Below are positions 53,289 through 62,522 of a DNA stretch of 64,000 bases, in pieces (positions within the stretch are counted from its first letter, which is position 1; every line of letters begins with the position of its first letter). A model generated the notes under the pieces. The model saw nothing but the letters and a program-made list of their open reading frames with translations, ran no database searches and was not told the DNA's origin. Source of the stretch: Streptomyces lunaelactis. Lineage in GTDB: Bacteria > Actinomycetota > Actinomycetes > Streptomycetales > Streptomycetaceae. Made by a program: the position numbers and the translations under genes. The DNA is taken from assembly GCF_003054555.1 (NCBI RefSeq), contig NZ_CP026304.1, positions 6,014,001 through 6,078,000 of the forward strand, written 5' to 3'.

Positions 53289-54109
53289 GAGTCTCCTAGC
53301 AGATCGTCCAGCAGGCCCATGCTCTCCTCGGGGGTAAGGGCCTGTGACCGCAGCATCCCATATTTCTGCTGGAGGACACTGACCTCGTCGGGGTCATCGA
53401 CGAGGAAGCTGACCCGTTGCCCTTCCATATACGCCAGTTGATCGTGTCCGGGTGTCTCCAGCAGCACCATGGGGCCATTGAGCCCGGCGTGCTTCTCACG
53501 GCTCGTCGGGATGATCTGGAGCCCCAGGAAGGGGAGTTCGCCGCAGCGCCGCAGATGCCGGTTCTGCTCACGGAGGACGTGACGGCCTCCGATGGGCCGG
53601 TGGAGTATCACCTCCTCCAGTAGGAAGTTCATCATCGGTGGCCAGGGCGCGCGCTCGAAGAGCCGCTGCCGGTCGAGCCGCGCCGAGAGCCGTTCCTCGG
53701 CCTCCCCCACGGTGATTGGCGGATACAGGCAGCCGAACACCGCGCGGGCGTACTCCTCGGTCTGAAGCAGCCCAGGTACAACCTGGTTCTGGTACGAGAG
53801 AAGGGTCAAGGCCTCCTGCTCGTGCTCGACGAAATCCTGGGCGAACGCAGGGAACCGCTCCCGCTCCGGGACCTTGTCCACCGCCGTCTGCAACGCCCGC
53901 TTCGTATCCAGCAGTTCATCGAGCGCGATCGCCAGATCCAGCTTCAGCGGTCTCCGCCCCTGCTCGATCGAGGCGATCGTGTCCTCGCCCACGCAGAACT
54001 GGGTCGCCAGCTCCGCCTGGGTCATCCGGGCCGCCTTGCGGAACGCGCCGAGCTGGGCGCCGATCACATGCCAAGAGGTGACCCTCTTGGTCCTTTTCGC
54101 TGGGTGCAT
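53285..54109 (-). CDS. XRE-family regulator with DUF5753 domain
   Basis: This 274-residue protein has an N-terminal helix-turn-helix (about 15-70: IGAQLGAFRKAARMTQAELA, CVGEDTIASIEQGRRPL) and the DUF5753 domain (about 95-260; QVVPGLLQTEEYARAVF, RLDRQRLFERAP, LEEVILHRPIGG). The start is ATG 54109 behind GGGGAG. It is coupled to the DUF397 gene downstream and divergent from an ATPase-like gene. This trio is widespread in streptomycetes and usually affects sporulation or antibiotic production. Targets are unknown. Confidence 0.93.
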   Translation of the reverse strand: MHPAKRTKRVTSWHVIGAQLGAFRKAARMTQAELATQFCVGEDTIASIEQGRRPLKLDLAIALDELLDTKRALQTAVDKVPERERFPAFAQDFVEHEQEALTLLSYQNQVVPGLLQTEEYARAVFGCLYPPITVGEAEERLSARLDRQRLFERAPWPPMMNFLLEEVILHRPIGGRHVLREQNRHLRRCGELPFLGLQIIPTSREKHAGLNGPMVLLETPGHDQLAYMEGQRVSFLVDDPDEVSVLQQKYGMLRSQALTPEESMGLLDDLLGDS

Positions 54110-54220
54110 GCGCTCCCCTTTCCCGTCACGGGACGCGTACGACCCGTCACGAGTCGTACAACTCCGCTGTACGACCTGACGCACTGATCCATCGTAGTGA
54201 CTCCCTGTGACAGTGGCGGC

Positions 54221-54676
54221 ATGGTCGACGAACCCCAACTTCCGTACTTCCGTGAGGCGTTCTACCGGCGGGACCGCCGATGCGTTTCCGCAGCCAGGGA
54301 CTTCACCCGCCGGGCCCTCGCGGACTGGAGCGTGGCCGACAGGGTGGACGACGTACTGCTCTGTGTGAGCGAGCTGGCCACCAATGCTCTTCTGCACGGC
54401 GTCCCGCCCGGCCGCGGCTTCCGGCTGCACCTGTTCCTGCATGCCGACGGCATCCTGCGCGTCGAGATCCACGACAGTGGCGACGGGTGCGTTCGGCTGT
54501 CGCCGCCGCATCCGGAGGGTGAGGGCGGCCGCGGGCTCGTCCTGGTCGCGGCGCTGGCGGACAAGTGGGGGGTCGGGGAGCGCTGCCCCGGCAAAAGGGT
54601 GTGGTGCGAGTTTGCTCTCGCTGCGGGGTGCTGTTCGAGTTCACTACCGAAAGTAGCGAATCGCTACGCCAGGTAA
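54221..54676 (+). CDS. Histidine-kinase-like ATPase (anti-sigma type)
   Basis: This 151-residue protein has only a GHKL ATPase domain. The N-box is LCVSELATNALLHG and the G-box region GGRGLVLVAALADKWG. It lacks a kinase phospho-acceptor domain, as in the RsbW-like anti-sigma or serine-kinase proteins of Streptomyces. A GTG at 54197 is an alternative start in frame. It is divergent from the XRE gene and probably belongs to the same regulatory set. Confidence 0.88.
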   Translation: MVDEPQLPYFREAFYRRDRRCVSAARDFTRRALADWSVADRVDDVLLCVSELATNALLHGVPPGRGFRLHLFLHADGILRVEIHDSGDGCVRLSPPHPEGEGGRGLVLVAALADKWGVGERCPGKRVWCEFALAAGCCSSSLPKVANRYAR

Positions 54677-54712
54677 TTGCTCATGATCGTCTGGTCATGT
54701 TGTCTCGGCCGC

Positions 54713-55912
54713 ATGTCAAACAGAACGAGGCTCAGAGCCTTCGCGGCCGCAGCCGTCACCGCTGCCCTGGTGACGACCGGACCGCTGTCCGCGTCCGCTG
54801 CCCAGTCCGCCTCCGACACCGAACCCACCCTCGCCCCGCTGTACCGCTCGGCGAACGCCCTGCCGGGCCGTTACATCGTGACCCTCAGCAAGACCATGAA
54901 CTCGGAAGAGATGATGGGCCGGGTCGGCGTGAAGCCCAGCTTCACCTACACGTCGGCGATGCGCGGATTCGCCGCCGCGCTCAGCCCGCTTCAGCTGAAG
55001 AACATCCGGGCGACCCCCGGGGTCGAGGCCGTCGAGCAGGACGCCACGGTCAGGGCGCTGGGGTCCACGCCCGGCGACACCCGGGCGCCGGCCTCGTCCT
55101 GGGGGCTGGACCGGATCGATCAGTCCGCATTGCCGCTCGACGGTGCCTTCACCACACAGGGCAACGGCAAGGGCGCCACCGCGTACATCCTCGACACCGG
55201 AATCGACTACGCCCACACCGAGTTCGGCGGTCGCGCCACGTTCGGCTACGACGCCGTCGGGGACGGCGGCGCCGGGAAGGACTGCGAGGGCCACGGCACC
55301 CATGTGGCGGGCACCGTCGGAGGCGCGACGTACGGCGTGGCGCGCAACGTCTCCCTGGTCAGCGTCCGGGTCCTCGACTGCCAGGGCTCGGGCACCTTGT
55401 CGGGGGTCATCGCCGGGTTCGACTGGGTGGCCGCCAACGCCAAGCGGCCGGCCGTGCTCAACGCCTCGCTCGGCGGAGCGAAGTCCGTCGCCGTGAACAA
55501 CGCCGCCAACGCCCTCTCGGACAGCGGCGTCCTGCCGGTCGTCGCCGCGGGCAATGAGTCGGCGGATGCCTGCAATGTCTCGCCCGCGTCCGCGGACAGC
55601 GTGGTGACCGTCGGCGCGACCAACAGCTACGACGAGGAGACCGATTTCTCCAACTACGGCGCGTGTCTGTCCCTCTACGCGCCCGGCGCCGCCATCGTCT
55701 CGGCCAAGCTCGGCGGCGGCAGCGTAGCCCTGGACGGCACGTCCATGGCCTCTCCCCACGTCGCCGGTGTGGCGGCGCTCTACACGGCGGCGCACCCGAC
55801 GGCACCTCCGGCGGAGGTCGCCGGCTTCCTCGACGACCAGTCCACCAAGGACCTCCTGTCCAAGGTCACCGGCGGCTCGCCGAACAAGCTCCTCTTCACC
55901 GACGTTCTCTGA
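54713..55912 (+). CDS. Secreted subtilisin-like serine protease (S8) with I9 propeptide
   Basis: This 399-residue preproenzyme has a signal peptide (1-30), an inhibitor I9 prodomain (about 45-110, GRYIVTLSKTMNSEEMMG), and the S8 catalytic domain with Asp161 (YILDTGID), His194 (GHGTHVAGT) and Ser344 (GTSMASPHVAG), plus the oxyanion Asn in VAAGNESADAC. The prodomain folds and inhibits the enzyme until it is cleaved outside the cell. ATG 54713 lies 36 bases after the ATPase stop, without a clear ribosome site. It may supply peptides from extracellular protein. Confidence 0.95.
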   Translation: MSNRTRLRAFAAAAVTAALVTTGPLSASAAQSASDTEPTLAPLYRSANALPGRYIVTLSKTMNSEEMMGRVGVKPSFTYTSAMRGFAAALSPLQLKNIRATPGVEAVEQDATVRALGSTPGDTRAPASSWGLDRIDQSALPLDGAFTTQGNGKGATAYILDTGIDYAHTEFGGRATFGYDAVGDGGAGKDCEGHGTHVAGTVGGATYGVARNVSLVSVRVLDCQGSGTLSGVIAGFDWVAANAKRPAVLNASLGGAKSVAVNNAANALSDSGVLPVVAAGNESADACNVSPASADSVVTVGATNSYDEETDFSNYGACLSLYAPGAAIVSAKLGGGSVALDGTSMASPHVAGVAALYTAAHPTAPPAEVAGFLDDQSTKDLLSKVTGGSPNKLLFTDVL

Positions 55913-55930
55913 ACACGACGGGCTCATGAC

Positions 55931-55976
55931 CGAGCGCCCGCCCCGGCCGCGGTGGACGGCAGGGCGGGCGCGCTCG
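55931..55976. terminator. Bidirectional terminator between subtilase and YceI genes
   Basis: CGAGCGCCCGCCC (55931-55943) pairs with GGGCGGGCGCGCTCG (ending 55976), with a 2-base bulge. It lies between the two convergent genes. Confidence 0.6.
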
Positions 55977-56023
55977 TGGGGTGTGCGGGTGTCGGGGGCC
56001 TGAGCGGGGTCTGGCCCGGGGGA

Positions 56024-56641
56024 TCAGGCCTGCGGGGCGGCCTTGATCGCGGAGATGTCGAAGAGCAGCTTGACCTTGTCGCCGACCAGGACGCCGCCGG
56101 TCTCCAGCGCCGCGTTCCAGCCCAGGCCCCAGTCGGAGCGCAGGATATCGGCGCTGCCCTCGAAGCCGACGCGCTCGTTGCCGTACGGGTCGGTGGCGGA
56201 ACCGTTGAAGTCCAGGTCGATGGAGAGCGGGCGCGTGACGTCCTTGATCGTCAGGTCACCGGTGATGCGGTACTTGTCGCCGCCGAGCTGCTCCGCGTGA
56301 GTGGAGCGGAACGTCATCGTCGGGAACTTCTCCGCCTCGAAGAAGTCTCCGGTGCGCAGGTGGTTGTCGCGGTCCGCGATGCCGGTGTCGACGCTGGCGA
56401 TCTTGACGTCGATCTCGGCGGTGGAGTGGTGCGGGTCCGTGCCGTTCAGCTGCAGCTTGCCCTCGAACTCGCCGAAGGAGCCGCGGACGTTCGTGACCAT
56501 GGCGTGGCGGACGGTGAAGCCGATGCTGCTGTGGGCGGGGTCGATGGTGTAGTCGCCGGTCAGCGCCACGAGCGCCGGGTCCACCTCGATGGTGGCGGTG
56601 GTGGTGCCGGTGGTGTCGGCCTTGCGGTTGAAGAGACCCAT
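56024..56641 (-). CDS. YceI-family lipocalin-like protein
   Basis: This 205-residue protein begins MGLFNRKADTTGTTTATIEV without a signal peptide. The YceI beta-barrel (about 28-200) shows GDYTIDPAHSSIGFTVRHAM, GSFGEFEGKLQLNG, HLRTGDFFEAEKFPTMTF and RPLSIDLDFNG. The family binds isoprenoids or amides in a hydrophobic tunnel. The start is ATG 56641 behind AAGGAG. Two A/T-rich direct repeats lie upstream and could bind a regulator. Its role here is unknown. Confidence 0.93.
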   Translation of the reverse strand: MGLFNRKADTTGTTTATIEVDPALVALTGDYTIDPAHSSIGFTVRHAMVTNVRGSFGEFEGKLQLNGTDPHHSTAEIDVKIASVDTGIADRDNHLRTGDFFEAEKFPTMTFRSTHAEQLGGDKYRITGDLTIKDVTRPLSIDLDFNGSATDPYGNERVGFEGSADILRSDWGLGWNAALETGGVLVGDKVKLLFDISAIKAAPQA

Positions 56642-56675
56642 GACGCACTCCTTAGGGGGACGCAGTATCGCGATT

Positions 56676-56725
56676 GTTTAATCTTTAACGAGCTCGACTG
56701 TAGATGCATTCCCTTCAAAGTTCAA
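56676..56725. promoter_or_regulatory. A/T-rich 7-base direct repeats upstream of the YceI gene
   Basis: GTTTAATCTTTAAC (56676-56689) contains TTTAA twice with a 7-base period, and TTCAAAGTTCAA (56714-56725) contains TTCAA twice with the same period. They stand out in GC-rich DNA and may be a regulator site or part of a promoter. Confidence 0.4.
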
Positions 56726-56861
56726 CATCTTCTCGGGAGGTTCACTCCAACGTCGTAGAGGCCCTCTGACCGACGCACGTAGAGCTCGGGCACCATCTGT
56801 CTGCTCCACCTGCCATGAGAATCCGCTCGGCTCTCGGCGTGCTCGCGCTCGTCTCGGGCTG

Positions 56862-56945
56862 TGTGCTCAAACGCCGGACGGGCTGAAAAGTCAGCCCGTC
56901 CGGCGTTTGTGAGGAGCGGGGTCCGGGGCGGAGCCCCAGCAAGGG
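56862..56945. repeat. Dispersed intergenic palindromic repeat, copy 6
   Basis: GCTCAAACGCCGGACGGGCT, then AGTCAGCCCGTCCGGCGTTTG and the GGTCCGGGGCGGAGCCCC hairpin. It ends near the GH64 stop and fills most of the 314-base gap, together with the YceI promoter region. Confidence 0.9.
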
Positions 56946-56955
56946 CCTGGGCCCC

Positions 56956-58182
56956 TCAGGAACCCACCGTCAGCGTGAACCTCGCCGGGTTGCCGTCGTG
57001 CGCCGCGCCCGATACGTCCGGCTGCCCGTCCGGCCGCACGTCGTCGTACGGGAACGCATACCCGATCGGCGTGTTCGCGTGGACGACCCGCGACCAGTGA
57101 TTCGTCGCCTGATCCCGGTAGTAGTCCGCCGCCGTCGCCCCGTTCGGCTGGTCCGGATGCGTCAGCAGCGTCGTCCGGTTGAAGCCCGCCGCCAGCCTCG
57201 CCAGCAGTCCCTTCTTGTCGTCGGGATCACCGGGGTTGTTGGCGAACGGCCCGTGGTTGCAGGTGAAGATGTCCTTCGACGACGGCTTGGGGAAGGCGTG
57301 GCCGCCCGTGAAGGTCATGACGTCACCGCTGACGCGCCCGGTGCGTACACCGCGCCCGCCCTGCAGGTCGATCCGCAGATCGGTGGACCGGTACTTGTCC
57401 CAGACCTGGTTGATGTAGCCGTCGAATACGTTCCGGAAGGGCATCTCGTTCGGGCGGTCGAAGAACGGCGCCATCAGGTTCTGCGGCGAGATGACCCGCA
57501 GGACCTGGCCGCCGGAGTCCCGGATGACCAGCTTGTCCCAGGGCTGACCGTCGCGGCCCGCCTGGGCGAGAAGGCCGTCGGCGATCTTCTGCAGCGCGCC
57601 GTTCGGGAGCGCCGCGACCGTGTGGGTGGCGTCGCCGGTGAGGGTGAGGCCGATGGGGAGCGCGGTCACCAGGTCGACGTAGCTGATGTTGGCGTACAGC
57701 TGCGTCGGATTGAAGGTGAACTCCGCGAAGGACCAGACGCGGCGGTAGTTGGCGTCGGTGGAGGTCGCGAAGGCCGGCTCGACCAGGGCGGGCCCGGGGT
57801 TGACGAAGAAGTCCAGCTTGCTGTCGCGTACGAAGTAGACGCGGGCGCCGAACATCTGGGGCAGCGTCAGCACCACCGGGCCCGCGCCCGCCGGGCGCAG
57901 GGGGATGGCGCAGTCGACGGGGAGCGGGGTCTGCGGGGCCGAGGGGGACTCTGGGTAGTAGACGCCACCGCCGGGGCGGAGCAGCACCCAGCGGCCGGTG
58001 CCCTGCTCGTGGCCGGTGACGTAGGCGTTGACCGTGCCGGGCAACGACTTGTTCTCCAGGGCCAGTTCGCAGGTGGGGGGCGCGGCCTTGGCGTGGGGGC
58101 TGAGAGCGCTTCCCCATGCGGGGTAGCTGAGCGCCGTCGCTGCTGCGGCGGTGCCGGACAGGAACATTCTGCGGGATATCAC
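56956..58182 (-). CDS. Secreted GH64 beta-1,3-glucanase
   Basis: This 408-residue enzyme resembles laminaripentaose-producing beta-1,3-glucanases. A Tat-like signal (MISRRMFLSGTAAAA) leads to a two-domain GH64 fold. Family segments are LENKSLPGTVNAYVTGHEQG, VYYPESPSAPQTPLPVDCAIPL, SYVDLVTALPIGLTLTGD and TFTGGHAFPKPSSKDIFTCNHGPF. It would attack fungal or plant beta-1,3-glucan. It is divergent from the GH101 gene and shares an 18-base palindrome with it, so both may be under one LacI-type regulator. Confidence 0.93.
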   Translation of the reverse strand: MISRRMFLSGTAAAATALSYPAWGSALSPHAKAAPPTCELALENKSLPGTVNAYVTGHEQGTGRWVLLRPGGGVYYPESPSAPQTPLPVDCAIPLRPAGAGPVVLTLPQMFGARVYFVRDSKLDFFVNPGPALVEPAFATSTDANYRRVWSFAEFTFNPTQLYANISYVDLVTALPIGLTLTGDATHTVAALPNGALQKIADGLLAQAGRDGQPWDKLVIRDSGGQVLRVISPQNLMAPFFDRPNEMPFRNVFDGYINQVWDKYRSTDLRIDLQGGRGVRTGRVSGDVMTFTGGHAFPKPSSKDIFTCNHGPFANNPGDPDDKKGLLARLAAGFNRTTLLTHPDQPNGATAADYYRDQATNHWSRVVHANTPIGYAFPYDDVRPDGQPDVSGAAHDGNPARFTLTVGS

Positions 58183-58252
58183 GGATGAACTCCTGTACTT
58201 GTGAGGGGATCAACCACTCTCGCCACGGCCGGGACGGGCGTCAATAGATGTG

Positions 58253-58270
58253 ACTGAGAGCGCTCTCAGT
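58253..58270. promoter_or_regulatory. LacI-type operator between the GH64 and GH101 genes
   Basis: ACTGAGAGCGCTCTCAGT is a perfect 18-base palindrome with the GAGAGCGCTCTC core, similar to the CebR-type box TGGGAGCGCTCCCA. A degraded copy, TGAGAGCGCTTCCC (58101-58114), lies inside the 5' end of the GH64 gene. The regulator gene is not identified; the LacI at 47385 has different operators. Confidence 0.75.
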
Positions 58271-58400
58271 TTCTTGGCCGATTCATAAGTTGACGCTTCC
58301 GGAGGGGACTTGGACTTACGGGAGGAGGTTGTTGGACTGCTGGTCGTCTCGGGGTCCGACGTCATTGACGGTGGTGAGAGCGGAGGACTACTCAGTCCCC

Positions 58401-61400
58401 ATGCCACGTAGATTCCGTACGGCGTGCGCGCTCGCTGCCGCCTCATCCGCCGTGTTCGCCCTGGCCGGGACCGCACTCCCGGCCGCCGCCGTCCCCGCGC
58501 GGGCGAGCGCCGCGGCCGAGGACGAAGCCCCCGCGGTCATCACCTCCGCCCAGCTCTCGGTCGCCGTCGCCACGGACTTCCCGAGGGTGGTCTCGTACAC
58601 CGACCGCGCGAGCGGGGCCGAGCTCCTCGGGAGCACGGCCCCGGTGACCGCGGTGACCCTCAACGGCAAGGCGTACGCCGTGCGGTTGAAGGGCGCGCCG
58701 GCCATCGGGGCGTCGAGCGCCGCGTACACCCTCGGCTTCGCCGATCTGCCCGGCGTCGAGATCGACGCGGCGCTCACCGTCTCCGGCCGGACGACGACCT
58801 TCAAGGTCACCGCCGTCCGCGACACCGAGGCCTTCCGCCTCGGCACCATCGACATCCCCGGCCATGACCTCGTCTCGGTCGGCAGTACGGACCCCTCGGC
58901 GGCGTCCGCGTTCACCCGGCTCGACCCGGACTCCACCAGGACCGCCGATGTCTTCGCAGCGGTGACGGACGGGACGGCGGCGGACGCCGCACCGGTCGGC
59001 GCCTCGTACGCCCTGGTCAACACGGGACAGCTGGCCGCCGCCGTCGAGTCCAACTCCAGCTACGACCGGCCGAGCGGCGCGACCGGCGGAGACGACGCCC
59101 GCTTCTGGCACCAGGCCCGCAAGGCCGCGGACGGCAGCACCCGCGTCGGCGTCCGGTCGGGCCAGTGGACCTACCGGGGCAGCGGCGCCCCCGGCCCGGA
59201 GAGCGGCAAGGACCTCCCCTGGGCGAAGGTCGTCGTCACGCCCGACGCCAACGGCGACCAGAAGGTCGACTGGCAGGACGGCGCGGTCGCCTTCCGCTCG
59301 ATCGGGGTCAGGGCGCCGGGGAGCGAGCAGACTCCCGACCGGGTGATCACCCATATCCCGTTCAACTTCGCCAGCCAGGCCACCCACCCCTTCCTGCGCA
59401 CCCTCGACGACGTCAAGCGGATCTCGCTCGCGACGGACGGGCTCGGGCAGCTGGCGGTGCTCAAGGGGTACGGCTCCGAGGGCCACGACTCCGCGCACCC
59501 CGACTACGGCGGCAACTACAACAAGCGCGCCGGCGGGCTCACCGACCTCAACACCCTGCTGAAGGACGGCAGGAAGTGGGGCGCGACCTTCGGCGTGCAC
59601 GTCAATGCCACCGAGTCGTACCCCGAGGCGCGGCACTTCAGCGAGAGCCTCGTCGACAAGACCAGGCCCGGCTGGAACTGGCTGAACCAGAGCTACTACA
59701 TCGACCAGCGCCGCGACATCAACAGCGGTGATCTGGCACGCAGATTCCAGCAGTTGAGGGACGAGACCGACCGCAACCTCTCCTTCCTCTACATCGACGT
59801 CTACTACACACACGGCTGGATCGCCGACAAGACGATGCAGGCCGTGCAGAAGCAGGGCTGGCACGTCGGCACCGAGTGGGCCGACAAGTTCGAGCGGGCC
59901 TCGCTCTGGTCGCACTGGGCCAACGACCTGAACTACGGCGGGGCCACCAACAAGGGCCTCAACTCCCAGATCATCCGATTCATACGCAACGGCGAGAAGG
60001 ACGTCTGGAACGACCACCCGGTCCTCGGCCAGAGCGCCCTGGAGGACTTCGAGGGCTGGACCGGGGAGACCGACTGGAACGCCTTCTACGACAATGTCTG
60101 GCAGCGCGATCTGCCCGCCAAGTACCTCCAGCAGGAGCAGATCACCCGCTGGAACGGGAACGACGTCAGCTTCACGGGCGGCGTGCGCGGCACCGTCGCG
60201 GACGGCCGCCGGACCTTCTACGATCACGGCCGCACGGTCCTGGACGGCGAGCGCTATCTGCTCCCGTGGGACGGCGGCAAGAAGCTGTACCACTACAACA
60301 AGGCCGGTGGTACGAGCAGTTGGGCTGTGACCGGAGCCTCGTCCTACACCGTGTACAAGCTTGACGACAACGGGCGCGTGAGGACCGGGACCGTACGGCC
60401 CGTGGACGGAAAGATCACGCTGACCGCGGCCGCCGGGCAGCCGTACGTCCTCTACCCGGACCGCGCGCCCGCAGGGCAGGACCCCCAGTGGGGCGAGGGC
60501 GGCGCGGTCGCCGACCCCGGCTTCAACGACGCCGGTCTCGGCGACTGGTCCAAGCGGGGCACGGTCGCCCGTGACACCGACGGTCAGGGCCGCAACAGCG
60601 CCGTACTGAGCGGCACCGCCGCCGCGTCCCTCTCGCAGCGGCTGACCGGGCTCACGCCCGGCGCCCGGTACACCGCGTCCGCCTGGATCGAGGTCCAGCC
60701 GGGCAAGGAGCGCCGTACGACCCTGTCCGCGGGCGGCGCGTCCGTGGCCGTCGAGCGGTCGACCGCGAAGGACCTGGTCGCGGCGTCCGACAGGCACGGC
60801 ACCTACTTCCAGCGCGCCAAGGTCAGCTTCACGGCGCCGAGCGGCGGCACCACGCTCAAGGCCGAGGCGGCGGGAGGGAGCCCGGCGGCGGTGCGGATCG
60901 ACGACGTACGCGTCGTCAGGAACGCCCCTGCGAGCAAGCCGGGCACGGTCGTGTACGAGGACTTCGAGGCCGTCGACCAGGGCTGGGGCCCCTTCCTCAA
61001 GGGCGATGCGGGCGGCGTCACCGACCCCCGCACCCACATCGCGCAGAAGCACGCCCCGTACACCCAGGCAGGCTGGAACGGGAAGCTCGTCGACGATGTG
61101 CTGGGCGGGGCCGAGTCCCTCAAGTCCCACGAGGAGAACTCCGGTCTGGTCTATCGCAGCGCGCCCTGGACCGTGCCCATGAAGAACGGGCACAGCTACA
61201 AGGTCGGGTACGACTACCAGTCGAGCCACGCGGCCGCGTACGAGTGGGTCACCGGCTACGACCGCATCGGCGCCGACGGAATCCCGGCCTCCGTCGAGAC
61301 CCGCCGTACGCCGATCGGGCAGCAGAGGACGACCGGCCACTTCACCGAGACCGTCACGGCGGGCTGCGGTGACACCTGGACCGGGCTGCGCAAGCGCGGG

Positions 61401-62255
61401 GACGCCCCGGACGGCGCGGACTTCGTCCTGGACGGCTTCACCGTCACCGACCTCGGCCCGGCGGGCGAGCGGGCGGCGTGCGGCACGCTGAGCCTGGCGG
61501 CGGGGGAGACCCTGGAGCCGGGCCGGAAGAACGAGGTCAAGGCCACCTTCACCAACTTCGAGGCCCAGCCGGCGAGCGGTGTGGAGCTGAGCCTGGCGCT
61601 GCCCGAGGGGTGGACGGCCGAGCCCGCGGGTCCGGTCTCCTTCGATTCGGTCGAGCCCGGTACGAAGGTCACGGGCAGCTGGCAGGTCACGCCGCCGGTG
61701 GACGCCGAGTACCGGACGTACACGGTGAGTTCGGCGGCCACGTACACGGTGGGTGGGGCGTCCCGGAAGCTCGGCGCGCAGACGTCCGTACGCACCCTTC
61801 CGCCGCCGCCCACCGCCGATGCCTGGGCGAGCGACATCGACTGGACGGCCGCCGAGAACGGCTGGGGGCCGGTCGAGCGCGATCTCTCCAACGGCGAGCA
61901 GGGGAGCGGTGACGGCAGCCCGCTGAAGATCGGGGGAGTGGCGTACGCCAAGGGCCTCGGCTCCCACGCCCCGGCCAGGGTCCGCTACTACCTGGGCGGG
62001 AAGTGCACCTCCTTCACCGCCGAGGTGGGCGTCGACGATGTCCAGGTGTCGCGCGGCAGCGTGCGGTTCAGCGTGCTGGCGGACGGGAGCGAGAAGGTGA
62101 AGTCCCCGGTCCTGAAGGCCGCCGACGCCGCGTGGTCGCTGACCGCGGACGTCTCCGGCGCCACGTATGTCGATCTGGTCGCCGCTGACGGCGGCGACGG
62201 GAACGGCAACGATCACGCCGACTGGGGCAGTGCGCGTTTCCGCTGTGGCGGGTGA
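58401..62255 (+). CDS. Secreted GH101 endo-alpha-N-acetylgalactosaminidase
   Basis: This 1284-residue enzyme would release the Gal-GalNAc disaccharide from O-glycosylated mucin-like proteins. A signal peptide (about 1-37) leads to the N-terminal beta-sandwich and the GH101 barrel; the nucleophile Asp is in FLYIDVYYTHGW and the acid/base Glu in HVGTEWADKFE. A galactose-binding-like domain spans about residues 700-860. A further carbohydrate-binding segment, an NPCBM-associated beta domain (about 1035-1130) and a C-terminal NPCBM domain (about 1135-1284, KIGGVAYAKGLGSHAPARVR) follow. The start is ATG 58401. The length fits the family. Confidence 0.92.
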   Translation: MPRRFRTACALAAASSAVFALAGTALPAAAVPARASAAAEDEAPAVITSAQLSVAVATDFPRVVSYTDRASGAELLGSTAPVTAVTLNGKAYAVRLKGAPAIGASSAAYTLGFADLPGVEIDAALTVSGRTTTFKVTAVRDTEAFRLGTIDIPGHDLVSVGSTDPSAASAFTRLDPDSTRTADVFAAVTDGTAADAAPVGASYALVNTGQLAAAVESNSSYDRPSGATGGDDARFWHQARKAADGSTRVGVRSGQWTYRGSGAPGPESGKDLPWAKVVVTPDANGDQKVDWQDGAVAFRSIGVRAPGSEQTPDRVITHIPFNFASQATHPFLRTLDDVKRISLATDGLGQLAVLKGYGSEGHDSAHPDYGGNYNKRAGGLTDLNTLLKDGRKWGATFGVHVNATESYPEARHFSESLVDKTRPGWNWLNQSYYIDQRRDINSGDLARRFQQLRDETDRNLSFLYIDVYYTHGWIADKTMQAVQKQGWHVGTEWADKFERASLWSHWANDLNYGGATNKGLNSQIIRFIRNGEKDVWNDHPVLGQSALEDFEGWTGETDWNAFYDNVWQRDLPAKYLQQEQITRWNGNDVSFTGGVRGTVADGRRTFYDHGRTVLDGERYLLPWDGGKKLYHYNKAGGTSSWAVTGASSYTVYKLDDNGRVRTGTVRPVDGKITLTAAAGQPYVLYPDRAPAGQDPQWGEGGAVADPGFNDAGLGDWSKRGTVARDTDGQGRNSAVLSGTAAASLSQRLTGLTPGARYTASAWIEVQPGKERRTTLSAGGASVAVERSTAKDLVAASDRHGTYFQRAKVSFTAPSGGTTLKAEAAGGSPAAVRIDDVRVVRNAPASKPGTVVYEDFEAVDQGWGPFLKGDAGGVTDPRTHIAQKHAPYTQAGWNGKLVDDVLGGAESLKSHEENSGLVYRSAPWTVPMKNGHSYKVGYDYQSSHAAAYEWVTGYDRIGADGIPASVETRRTPIGQQRTTGHFTETVTAGCGDTWTGLRKRGDAPDGADFVLDGFTVTDLGPAGERAACGTLSLAAGETLEPGRKNEVKATFTNFEAQPASGVELSLALPEGWTAEPAGPVSFDSVEPGTKVTGSWQVTPPVDAEYRTYTVSSAATYTVGGASRKLGAQTSVRTLPPPPTADAWASDIDWTAAENGWGPVERDLSNGEQGSGDGSPLKIGGVAYAKGLGSHAPARVRYYLGGKCTSFTAEVGVDDVQVSRGSVRFSVLADGSEKVKSPVLKAADAAWSLTADVSGATYVDLVAADGGDGNGNDHADWGSARFRCGG

Positions 62256-62292
62256 CTGCGACAAACGCACCGGCCTCCACCCGACGGGTCCG

Positions 62293-62368
62293 TCCTCAAT
62301 CGCCGGACGGGCTGATATTTCAGCCCCGCCGGCGATTGAGGCGCGGGGTCCGGGGCGGAGCGAGCCCC
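62293..62368. repeat. Dispersed intergenic palindromic repeat, copy 7
   Basis: CCTCAATCGCCGGACGGGCT, then CAGCCCCGCCGGCGATTGAG and the GGTCCGGGGCGGAG ... CCCC hairpin. It is the closest to copy 1 in sequence. Confidence 0.9.
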
Positions 62369-62386
62369 GTGGGGGTGACCTGAGCC

Positions 62387-62426
62387 GCGCTTGCCCCTCG
62401 TGTCGAACCAACCGAGGGGCAAGCGC
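62387..62426 (+). terminator. Terminator after the GH101 gene
   Basis: GCGCTTGCCCCTCG (62387-62400) and CGAGGGGCAAGCGC (62413-62426) are perfect 14-base arms with a 12-base loop, followed by TTTC. It lies after the dispersed repeat in the 267-base gap. Confidence 0.85.
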
Positions 62427-62522
62427 TTTCTCGAGCCGCTGTCATGCCCATTGAAGCCGCCCCGATCGACGTGCTACACCAACGGACAACCGGTCTACGC
62501 CACTTCAGTTCCGGAGGCTCCC

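Noticed and set aside
54197..54220. Upstream GTG as the start of the ATPase-like gene
   Set aside because: There is no ribosome site and the added residues (MTPCDSGG) do not look like part of the domain; ATG 54221 is preferred, though not certain.
58443..62411. 1322-codon minus-strand frame opposite the GH101 gene
   Set aside because: It extends past the terminator and the dispersed repeat, and its composition is that of an antisense frame.
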